Shown piece after piece: positions 1 to 5,101 of a DNA stretch of 6,767 nt. The stretch's first letter is position 1. Each line of letters begins with the position of its first letter. Position numbers and translations under genes: made by a program. The notes beneath the pieces were generated by a model. The model had not been told where the DNA came from. It was given only the letters and a program-made list of their open reading frames with translations, and ran no database searches. The stretch is from Bacilli bacterium (lineage in GTDB: Bacteria > Bacillota_I > Bacilli_A > RFN20 > CAG-826): contig JAFXLR010000167.1 of the NCBI GenBank assembly GCA_017531065.1, forward strand, positions 1 to 6,767. The letters are read 5' to 3'.

Positions 1-339
1 CTTGGTGAGCTCCGCAAGGAGAAACTCGACATCCTCCGTGATGCTGACCTCATCTGGAGAGAAGAGATTGAGAAGAGCGGAATCAAACGCCCATCACAGT
101 ACTTCGCCGTCCTTACCAACATCAAATCAGTTGGTATCGCCGATGGTGACAGAAGCTATGACTACGCGATTGCCTTAAGAGCGGTCGATACGATTGACTT
201 CTGCACTGCCAAAGTCTCTGATATCCCAATGAGTCTCATCAGAAAGGTTGCTTACCGTATCACCCACGAAGTCAAAGGCGTCAACCGCGTCTTATTCGAT
301 GCGACCGATAAGCCAACTTCGACCATTGAGTTCGAATAA
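1..339 (+). CDS. guaA: GMP synthase (glutamine-hydrolysing), C-terminal part; 5' end outside window
   Basis: Reading frame 1 is open from the first base to TAA at 337-339 and encodes 112 residues. They match the C-terminal dimerisation and XMP-binding domain of GuaA: IKSVGIADGDRSYDYAIALR near residues 42-61, then RAVDTIDF, EVKGVNRV and the closing KPTSTIEFE, which corresponds to the family's KPPATIEWE tail. GuaA converts XMP to GMP in the cytoplasm using ATP and glutamine-derived ammonia, the last step of de novo GMP synthesis. The ATP-pyrophosphatase and glutamine amidotransferase domains lie to the left of the window. The last tail aromatic is Phe instead of Trp, a mild substitution. The gene ends 14 nt before a strong hairpin terminator, so it is the end of its transcript. 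The 3' end of guaA is a known insertion hot spot for genomic islands in other bacteria, which matters for the cassette that follows. Confidence 0.96.
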   Translation, partial: LGELRKEKLDILRDADLIWREEIEKSGIKRPSQYFAVLTNIKSVGIADGDRSYDYAIALRAVDTIDFCTAKVSDIPMSLIRKVAYRITHEVKGVNRVLFDATDKPTSTIEFE

Positions 340-347
340 ACAAAAGC

Positions 348-387
348 AAAAAGAAAATGTCCTCGGAAACGGGGACATTTTTTGTTT
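348..387. repeat. 40-bp direct repeat, left copy (A)
   Basis: These 40 bases are identical to 2303-2342 in the same orientation, at an offset of 1955 bp. The repeat consists of AAAAAG, the complete terminator hairpin and its T-rich tail. Identity stops abruptly on both sides: GC versus TG before it, and CTT versus GTG after it. The two copies bracket a two-gene block and could be attachment-type or recombination-generated ends. Confidence 0.95.
354..387 (+). terminator. Rho-independent terminator of guaA (repeat copy A)
   Basis: A 12-bp stem (354-365 with 370-381, one G-U wobble) closes a GAAA tetraloop and is followed by further T residues (382-383, 385-387). An A-rich stretch precedes it, so it can also work for leftward transcripts, where the tail would be U-rich but one stem pair becomes an A-C mismatch. 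The G-U pair and the GNRA loop are good RNA only when read on the + strand, which indicates that it evolved as guaA's terminator. It also stops transcripts of the leftward gene ending at 395. Confidence 0.93.
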
Positions 388-394
388 CTTGTTG

Positions 395-805
395 TTACAA
401 GTCTGCAGGTTCCAAATTGCTCGGTTTCAAGCCAAACGAAGCAACCTCTTCTTCCGACTTGAAGTAGGCGAATACACCAACGTCGCCATTTTCGATGTCC
501 TCATCCCTGCCAGTCGTTGTGGTTTGTTCCTCAAGAACAGTTCCATCATACTTCAATAACTGACAGATATATCTACAATGGAAAATGAATTCCGCGTCAC
601 TGAAATCGCCATATTCGACGTTAGTCACAACACCAGGGAGATCGATATAATCATCGTCTCCTGAATCAAGCATGAAGGCATCTATGATTCGCATACCTGG
701 CTTGATGTCTCTATAATCAATCCAGGCTTTGAACTTAATGTCTTCTTTCCTGACACCAGGCCAACTAGCCGCTTCAATTTTTTCTTTATCAAATACCAAA
801 TCCAT
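395..805 (-). CDS. Hypothetical acidic protein, 136 aa, partner of the upstream nuclease-like gene
   Basis: I do not recognise the family. The protein is strongly acidic, with 31 Asp/Glu against 14 Lys/Arg, including DSGDDDYIDL near residues 47-56 and an acidic C-terminal third. There is no signal peptide and no membrane segment, so it should be cytoplasmic. Alternating hydrophobic stretches such as FKAWIDYRDIKPGMRIIDAF (about 25-44) and AEFIFHCRYICQLLKY (about 71-86) suggest a beta-rich or mixed fold. The start is supported by an AGGAGG site 8 nt upstream of ATG (rc of about 814-819). It follows the stop of the 464-aa gene by 23 nt on the same strand and ends 7 nt before the left repeat, so the two genes almost certainly share a transcript. 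A small acidic protein beside a nuclease could be an immunity protein, inhibitor or specificity partner; this is inference only. Confidence 0.82.
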   Translation of the reverse strand: MDLVFDKEKIEAASWPGVRKEDIKFKAWIDYRDIKPGMRIIDAFMLDSGDDDYIDLPGVVTNVEYGDFSDAEFIFHCRYICQLLKYDGTVLEEQTTTTGRDEDIENGDVGVFAYFKSEEEVASFGLKPSNLEPADL

Positions 806-828
806 TTGTAGTTCCTCCTGGTTTTTGA

Positions 829-2223
829 TTATTTATGCATGGCATTAGAAATGATGCTAAGGAACCCATCCAAGGTCGCTTTCATTGAATGGGCTAGTTC
901 ATAATCGCTTTCGTATTTTGAGATATCCTCATAGCTCCAGAAAATGTTGAAGACTGTTTCGGGGACTAAGGAGACAGGCAGTTTTTTCGCTCCATAGTAA
1001 TCCATAAGCCTTTCCACTGTGGCTTTTTCTATAAGCCCTTCCTTCTCCATTTTTTCATAACTGGCAACGCAGTCACGTGGTGGATTATAGACATGGATAT
1101 CATCGATGTGCCTTTTCCAGTATAGGAAATAATCTTCGTAGCTCCCTTTGAATTCCTCATATTGGAGATAAGCCGTGTTCCTGCCACGCAAAAATAAACC
1201 ATGTAAGGTCTGACACGGCTTTTCAACATGCTTAATCCTGGAAAGGGCATTTAAATCTTCGATAGAGAAACTATTGAAAAAGTTGATGGCAGGATCTTTT
1301 TTTGAGCCCAAAGCCATCGAGAAACGTAGTCCCTCATCCTTCATTTCCAAATTGATTTCCTTCAAAACGGGATAGTCGACTCTTATACGAGGGGTCTTGT
1401 TGTGTCTTAAATCCACTTCGTTTTCAGGGAATAGACGGCCTAGGATGCGCTGAGTTGGCGCGGTTAAAAACCTCCATCTTATTTCCTTGTCAATCTGAGC
1501 AGCTTCGACGAGGCTCAGTTCAAGTTTGAGGTAACCAAGAATTGTTAAGTATTCATGGAATTGGGCCGCCAAATAGGTATTTGTGGAATCAAGCGCTGCT
1601 GCAATGGCCTCAAACGTCGAATAAACAGGCGCATGAGCCTCCGAGCAAAACATGCCGTTGATCAGGTGATTCTTTAATTGGTATGGATTCAGATCATATA
1701 GTTTGTCTTCCATCGCAATGAGCAAGGCTGGAACGTCTTCTTCATAGATCAGAATCCAGCCGTCTGGTATGGATTCATGATCGTGGATGGAAAAGAAGTC
1801 TTCGCAGCGTTTTTCGACTTCCGCTTTAATATCATCGTTTCCTAATCCTGGGTTCTCTTTGCATACCACTTCACGCAAGAACTCTTTCACCTTTTCCCTA
1901 TCGTTGCAGTCCAAGCCTTTGGGAGCCGGATAGCTTTTTCCGGTTGGCGAAAAGGCAAACAGTATTCTTTTATCCTCTCGGAAGGATTCGATAACGTCGC
2001 GAGGAGGCTGCGTTTGCAAATAGAAATCGGCATGAGCCTCATTGGGCAAATCAACCCCAATGAGTTTTTCCAGAACATTCTTCAAATCTGGATAAGAAAG
2101 AGAATTCAAAACATTAACGAAGGCCTTGGTGATGTTGTTCTCCAAATGATCGTTCCCATAGCCACAAAAAATATTAAGGTGCCTATCGACGAGCCCTTTA
2201 TATGACTTGAAATTCGAGTCCAT
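829..2223 (-). CDS. PD-(D/E)XK nuclease-superfamily protein, putative defence effector
   Basis: This 464-aa cytoplasmic protein has no signal peptide or membrane helix. Its N-terminal 190 residues show the pattern of a PD-(D/E)XK nuclease core: an early helix ENNITKAFVNVLNSL with Glu28, then IPDGWILI carrying Pro153-Asp154, then LLIAMEDKLYDL carrying Glu172-x-Lys174, and a following QLKNHL helix with Gln182. Enzymes of this superfamily cut DNA or RNA with a divalent metal. About 90 residues between Pro60 and Pro153 form an insertion or accessory subdomain. Residues 190-464 match nothing I recognise; they may hold the recognition or regulatory part. The start ATG has a GGAGG site 8 nt upstream, and a promoter lies just above it. 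It is the first gene of a two-gene unit with the acidic 136-aa protein. Restriction-like or abortive-infection function is inferred from the fold signature and the insertion context; a repair or maintenance nuclease is possible. Confidence 0.78.
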   Translation of the reverse strand: MDSNFKSYKGLVDRHLNIFCGYGNDHLENNITKAFVNVLNSLSYPDLKNVLEKLIGVDLPNEAHADFYLQTQPPRDVIESFREDKRILFAFSPTGKSYPAPKGLDCNDREKVKEFLREVVCKENPGLGNDDIKAEVEKRCEDFFSIHDHESIPDGWILIYEEDVPALLIAMEDKLYDLNPYQLKNHLINGMFCSEAHAPVYSTFEAIAAALDSTNTYLAAQFHEYLTILGYLKLELSLVEAAQIDKEIRWRFLTAPTQRILGRLFPENEVDLRHNKTPRIRVDYPVLKEINLEMKDEGLRFSMALGSKKDPAINFFNSFSIEDLNALSRIKHVEKPCQTLHGLFLRGRNTAYLQYEEFKGSYEDYFLYWKRHIDDIHVYNPPRDCVASYEKMEKEGLIEKATVERLMDYYGAKKLPVSLVPETVFNIFWSYEDISKYESDYELAHSMKATLDGFLSIISNAMHK

Positions 2224-2248
2224 GAAAAAAGCCTCCGTATTTTGATTC

Positions 2249-2264
2249 TTTAATGATAATTAAA
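2249..2264. promoter_or_regulatory. Inverted repeat overlapping the cassette -10 box, possible operator
   Basis: TTTAAT-GATA-ATTAAA is a perfect 6-bp inverted repeat with a 4-bp spacer. One arm is exactly the proposed -10 hexamer of the cassette promoter and the other lies at about the expected transcription start. A dimeric repressor bound here would block transcription. In A/T-rich promoter DNA a short inverted repeat can arise by chance, so this is only a candidate. Confidence 0.3.
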
Positions 2265-2287
2265 CCATTAGGCTCCAAAACAGTAAA
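2259..2287 (-). promoter_or_regulatory. Sigma-A-type promoter of the two-gene cassette
   Basis: On the minus strand TTTACT (2282-2287, four of six matches to TTGACA) is followed after exactly 17 bp by TTTAAT (2259-2264, five of six matches to TATAAT). The start codon at 2223 lies 35 nt beyond the -10 box, leaving room for the GGAGG ribosome site. The promoter is inside the cassette, to the left of repeat copy B, so the unit carries its own transcription start. Confidence 0.6.
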
Positions 2288-2302
2288 TTAATCTCCACGC
2301 TG

Positions 2303-2342
2303 AAAAAGAAAATGTCCTCGGAAACGGGGACATTTTTTGTTT
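2303..2342. repeat. 40-bp direct repeat, right copy (B)
   Basis: This is a perfect copy of 348-387 in the same orientation. It lies between the cassette promoter and the end of the convergent-side aminotransferase gene, whose stop codon is 9 nt away. Confidence 0.95.
2309..2342. terminator. Second copy of the guaA terminator, now serving the aminotransferase gene
   Basis: The hairpin is the same as at 354-387: a 12-bp stem, a GAAA loop and a T tail on the + strand. No + strand gene lies immediately upstream here. For the leftward aminotransferase transcript it reads as a hairpin with one A-C mismatch followed by a U-rich TTTTCTTTTT tail, still a plausible terminator. It would insulate the cassette from aminotransferase transcription. 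Confidence 0.85.
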
Positions 2343-2351
2343 GTGTGTTAT

Positions 2352-3572
2352 TTATAAGATCTCCTTAAGAACGTTCACAAGGTCTAAGCACTCAGACTTG
2401 GTGATGCCTGATAAAGCGATCCTAAGTTTGTCTTCATCGATTGGGACGATGTAGATGTGTTTCATAGCAAGTGAATCGAATAAGGCAACGGCATTTTCAA
2501 CCTTAAGGGTAAGGAAGAAGCCTGATTTGTATGGGTAATGCTTGATGCCCGCTTCATCAAGAAGTGAGGTTAAGTAAGTGCCTCTTTCAACAAGGGCCAT
2601 CTTGTTTGTGTCGATCTCTTCTTTGACCTTCTTGACGGCTTCCTTGTCATTAAGGACATCACCGACTGAATGAAGGATTGGTCCGACTGGGGAAGAGACG
2701 GTGCCTCTAACCTGGGCTCTGAAAGCGTTGCCGATATCGGTTTTGCTTTCTTTATTTGGGCATAAAGCGATGAACGCACCGCATCTAAAGCCATAGATGG
2801 CGAATGATTTGGAGCAAGAGAAGATAACGACTGGGAGGAAGTTGAAGCTTCCATCAAGCATCTCAAAGAGAGGGCATTCCCTGTCTGAGAAGTTGTAATA
2901 AGCGATATCGAATAAAACGATGAGCTCCCCTTCTTCGCCTTTCTTGTTGAGATAAGCGAATAAATCTTCGTATTCCTTTTTGGACATGCTGTAACCGGTT
3001 GGGTTCTCGCATGGGTCATTGATGAGGAGGACGGCTCTTCCTTTTTTGGCCATCTCATCATCGACTTCGTTCATGATGCTCTTGAGATTCCAGTTATCGG
3101 ATTCATCGAAGAGCTTGTAGGTTCTATGTAAGCAATGGGCTTTGCTAGCGATAAGCTTATAATTCGACCACATGACATCTGGGAGGATGACGTGGCTATC
3201 GGTATCGGTGAATAAATTGAAAGCGATCGATAAGGCTCCGGTTCCGCCTAATGTCGCACCGAAGAAGATCTCGTTCTTCTCTTTGATGCTATTAAGTCTT
3301 TCCCCGAAAGCGTAATTAAGGATGCCTTTCTTATATTCGTCATGTCCCGTGACTGAGGCATAGGCCATCTTCTCAGAGAACTTCTCTTTGATGGCGTTCT
3401 CAATCGTTGGGACCCTTCCGAACTTCTTCTCTTCGTCGTAATAAGCACCGACGGAGCCATTGATGGTTTTGAAGCCTTTCTTCAGGTCTTTGTTAGCAAG
3501 GCCGGAGATGGTCAAAATGTCATGCTTGTTGAGAGAGGATTTAGAACGGAGGGATACGTAATCTTTTTTCAT
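2352..3572 (-). CDS. Class I PLP-dependent aminotransferase, aspartate/aromatic type
   Basis: This fold-type-I aminotransferase of 406 residues transfers an amino group between an amino acid and a 2-oxo acid in the cytoplasm. Family landmarks are in order: GGTGALSIAF for the phosphate loop (about 109-118), DVMWSNY with Trp135, ENPTG with Asn190, DIAYY with Asp222 and Tyr225, SCSKSF with the PLP Schiff-base Lys255, Arg263 eight residues later, and LRIALSG with Arg384 for the substrate alpha-carboxylate. Spacing and numbering run close to classical aspartate aminotransferase, which supports a start at 3572. Other in-frame starts exist at 3581, 3620 (a weak AAAGG site 5 nt upstream) and a TTG at 3668. 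None has a well-placed strong ribosome site, and the GGAG before the chosen ATG is too close, so the start is uncertain. The substrate (aspartate, tyrosine or phenylalanine) cannot be set from sequence alone. It was probably the direct convergent neighbour of guaA before the cassette arrived. Confidence 0.9.
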   Translation of the reverse strand: MKKDYVSLRSKSSLNKHDILTISGLANKDLKKGFKTINGSVGAYYDEEKKFGRVPTIENAIKEKFSEKMAYASVTGHDEYKKGILNYAFGERLNSIKEKNEIFFGATLGGTGALSIAFNLFTDTDSHVILPDVMWSNYKLIASKAHCLHRTYKLFDESDNWNLKSIMNEVDDEMAKKGRAVLLINDPCENPTGYSMSKKEYEDLFAYLNKKGEEGELIVLFDIAYYNFSDRECPLFEMLDGSFNFLPVVIFSCSKSFAIYGFRCGAFIALCPNKESKTDIGNAFRAQVRGTVSSPVGPILHSVGDVLNDKEAVKKVKEEIDTNKMALVERGTYLTSLLDEAGIKHYPYKSGFFLTLKVENAVALFDSLAMKHIYIVPIDEDKLRIALSGITKSECLDLVNVLKEIL

Positions 3573-3599
3573 ACTCCACATTTTATATACATTGAACGC

Positions 3600-3615
3600 T
3601 TTTTCTATAGAAAAA
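3600..3615. promoter_or_regulatory. 16-bp perfect palindrome in the divergent intergenic region
   Basis: TTTTTCTATAGAAAAA is self-complementary over its full length. It lies 28 nt upstream of the chosen aminotransferase start and 114 nt upstream of the lipoprotein start. It could be an operator for a dimeric regulator acting on one or both genes. If the aminotransferase starts at 3620 it would instead be coding. I found no promoter with convincing -35 and -10 boxes for either gene in this region. Confidence 0.35.
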
Positions 3616-3710
3616 TACATGAAAGCCTTTACATGGCCTTTTTTGGGTTTGGGGTGCCTCAAAAACAATTATTGAATTTGCTATTTGGTTTTTGCTAAAG
3701 TCAGGCTAAC

Positions 3711-3718
3711 AAAGGAGG
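3711..3718 (+). promoter_or_regulatory. Ribosome binding site that sets the start of the 3730 lipoprotein gene
   Basis: AAAGGAGG is a near-perfect anti-16S match, ending 11 nt before the ATG at 3730. It lies inside the longer open frame that begins at a TTG at 3685, so it argues for the downstream ATG, which also gives a clean lipoprotein signal peptide. Confidence 0.75.
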
Positions 3719-3729
3719 CTTTGGAAAGA

Positions 3730-4236
3730 ATGAAAACAAAAAATATCGCTTCATCGCTGATTCTTGGGTTCCTTCTTTCTTCATGCACCCCTAGTGTTCA
3801 AAGCTCATCAACTTCTTTGATGGAGTCAAATTCATCTTTGGAAGAGTCATCTTTAGCCTATTCAAGTGAATCGAGCGTTGCTACCACCTCATCTTCTTCT
3901 TCGTTAGAAAAATCTAGCGAATCATCAAATACACCAAGAGAACGCATCTTCGCTTTCACGGTTGAGATATATCAGTCATACGTCACTACGGACGCTTACG
4001 GAAGAAGCGGTCTAAGGTTTGATACTTCATTCAAGATCGAGGCAGGAGAACCCTTATATACCACAACTGAAGAGATGCGTAAGTTCTATAGCGAGATGAT
4101 TCACCCTGAATATTCCGCGCACGGAGGGGCATATAGCATCCACTACCTCTACACCAACCCGCAATGCACCAAATACTATCAAGCTGGCGCACCAATAATG
4201 GGTAACTCAACCTTCTACTATTACGGCTCTGGCTAG
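3730..4236 (+). CDS. Small lipoprotein with Ser-rich stalk and degenerate Flg_new-like domain
   Basis: The 168-aa product starts MKTKNIASSLILGFLLSSC, a short basic n-region, a hydrophobic core and an LSSC lipobox, so signal peptidase II should cut before Cys19 and the protein is anchored on the outer face of the membrane. Residues 20-67 are dominated by Ser, Thr and Glu and form a flexible stalk. The C-terminal part (about 72-168) ends in YSIHYLYTNPQCTKYYQ followed by PIMGNSTFYYY. This resembles the end of Listeria-Bacteroides (InlB B-type, Flg_new) repeats, usually GWYTDxACTxxYDF then VTxxxTLYAKW. The Trp residues are replaced and the middle is lengthened, so it is a diverged single unit. 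An extracellular adhesion or scaffold role is inferred. A 67-nt gap with weak hairpins separates it from the lipoprotein array downstream; it may or may not be co-transcribed. Confidence 0.82.
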   Translation: MKTKNIASSLILGFLLSSCTPSVQSSSTSLMESNSSLEESSLAYSSESSVATTSSSSSLEKSSESSNTPRERIFAFTVEIYQSYVTTDAYGRSGLRFDTSFKIEAGEPLYTTTEEMRKFYSEMIHPEYSAHGGAYSIHYLYTNPQCTKYYQAGAPIMGNSTFYYYGSG

Positions 4237-4268
4237 AGCCATGAATATTCTTTGAGCGGTTTTCGCTC
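4225..4268 (+). other. Two small hairpins between lipoprotein genes
   Basis: GGCTCT/AGAGCC (4225-4230 with 4235-4240, loop GGCT) spans the stop codon of the upstream gene. GAGCG/CGCTC (4254-4258 with 4264-4268, loop GTTTT) follows. Neither is followed by a T run, so they are not a clear intrinsic terminator; they may attenuate transcription or stabilise RNA ends. No convincing promoter is visible in 4237-4303. Confidence 0.35.
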
Positions 4269-4303
4269 CTTCAGTCGTCTTAATCTTTGGAGGAACAGGG
4301 CAT

Positions 4304-5086
4304 ATGAAAAAGCAGACACTTTTACTTCCTTTATTCGCTCTTTTGCTTGCCGGTTGTGGCGCGCCACCGCCTTCACAAGGCTCTAACGAAATTAGCATCG
4401 GCCTTTCGAGCGCAGATCCAAGCGTGACCTGCTCAGGCATGACGACCGCTCCATCGGAGGAAAGTTCTAGTTCCGTCAATATGCAAGATTATCTTTCATC
4501 GATTATTGCGGAAATCGAAAGCAGAAGCGGCGAGCCAATCGAGAGAAAACCGATCATCTACTTCTATCCTGAGGAAGAGATGGATTTAAGCGTCACCTTC
4601 GTCAATGAAGAGATGCTCACCACCACATATCCGAAATACGATGGAGGCTGGAACATCCATCTTAAGGAAGATGGGACATTCACCATCCCTGGAAGCGATA
4701 GAGAATACTACGCTTTATATTACGAAGCGGAGTCCACTTATGAGTGCACTTTCGATGAAGGCTTCTACGTTACTAAAGAAAACGCGATATCCTTCTTGGA
4801 AGAGAAGATGGATTACATGGGTTTTACCAACAGAGAGACCGATGAGTTCATCATGTACTGGCTTCCGATCCTTGAGAGCAATGAGAAATCTCTTGTCTAC
4901 TTTGAGCAAACTGAGGAAAGGAATGAAGACGCTCCATTGGTCTTCTCAACTGAGCCTGACACCCTCATCAGAACCATGATTCATATCAAGAAGGTTGATG
5001 CTGCCACCACAATCAAAGAACAGGCATTGACCCATTACGAAAGAACTGGATTCACCGTCACCGAATGGGGTGGCGTCGAACACTAA
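4304..5086 (+). CDS. Tandem-array lipoprotein 1, EWGG-tail domain, long stalk
   Basis: The 260-aa product begins MKKQTLLLPLFALLLAGC, a type II signal peptide with an LAGC lipobox and lipidated Cys18. A stalk of about 63 residues rich in Ser, Pro and Glu (19-81) leads to a 179-residue domain (82-260). That domain begins KPIIYFYPEEEMDL, continues with TTYPKYDGGWNIHLKEDGTF, SDREYYALYY, EGFYVTKENAISFLEEKMD and DEFIMYWLPILE, and closes with GFTVTEWGG. I recognise this motif order from uncharacterised Bacillota lipoproteins, but I know of no function. The alternation of aromatic beta-like stretches with one helical segment suggests a compact extracellular domain, perhaps ligand-binding. It has Cys148 but lacks the second Cys present in copies 2 and 3 (Ala210 here). 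TGGAGGAA lies about 8-10 nt before the ATG. Only 15 nt separate it from copy 2. Confidence 0.9.
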   Translation: MKKQTLLLPLFALLLAGCGAPPPSQGSNEISIGLSSADPSVTCSGMTTAPSEESSSSVNMQDYLSSIIAEIESRSGEPIERKPIIYFYPEEEMDLSVTFVNEEMLTTTYPKYDGGWNIHLKEDGTFTIPGSDREYYALYYEAESTYECTFDEGFYVTKENAISFLEEKMDYMGFTNRETDEFIMYWLPILESNEKSLVYFEQTEERNEDAPLVFSTEPDTLIRTMIHIKKVDAATTIKEQALTHYERTGFTVTEWGGVEH

Positions 5087-5101
5087 AGGAGGAAAGCGTA
5101 T

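Larger units (their letters stand above)
348..2342. mobile_element. Putative inserted two-gene cassette bounded by terminator direct repeats
   Basis: The block between the two 40-bp repeats holds exactly two leftward genes and their promoter. Deleting 1955 bp (one repeat plus the cassette) leaves guaA, one terminator and the convergent aminotransferase gene with a 57-bp gap, a normal compact arrangement. Each cassette end is therefore marked at base resolution. No integrase, transposase or resolvase is encoded inside, so movement would need a recombinase acting in trans or homologous recombination between repeated terminators. That the block is an insertion is inferred from the repeat structure. 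A 40-bp duplication is longer than usual transposon target duplications and more like site-specific att cores or homologous exchange. Confidence 0.62.

Noticed and set aside
248..559. Open + strand frame overlapping the guaA end, the terminator and the 136-aa gene
   Set aside because: It runs through the terminator hairpin in a different frame from guaA and is antisense to a gene with a strong ribosome site; it has no ribosome site or recognisable domain.
2249..2270. Fur-box-like TAATGATAATTA near the cassette start
   Set aside because: It covers only part of the 19-bp Fur pattern and is in A/T-rich promoter DNA; nothing else in the cassette points to iron control.
388..2302. Autonomous transposon or integrative element
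   Set aside because: No transposase, integrase, resolvase or terminal inverted repeats were found; the ends are direct repeats that coincide with a terminator, so only a non-autonomous or recombination-derived insertion is supported.
348..2342. Two terminator repeats as a CRISPR or integron-like array
   Set aside because: There are only two copies, 1955 bp apart, with coding genes between them and no spacer-sized units.
2570..3061. Long minus-strand frame inside the aminotransferase gene
   Set aside because: Its Ser/Arg/Lys-rich translation is typical of an out-of-frame read; the overlapping frame contains all PLP-enzyme motifs.
3573..3668. Upstream extension of the aminotransferase to a TTG at 3668
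   Set aside because: There is no ribosome site before the TTG, and the extra residues fall outside the family core. Catalytic-residue numbering fits the shorter form.
3685..3729. Upstream extension of the first lipoprotein to a TTG at 3685
   Set aside because: The extension runs through the AAAGGAGG ribosome site and would place 15 residues ahead of a complete lipoprotein signal peptide.
4207..4479. Leftward open frame across the start of lipoprotein 1
   Set aside because: It is antisense to a clear signal peptide and ribosome site, with no family match; a shadow of the coding strand.
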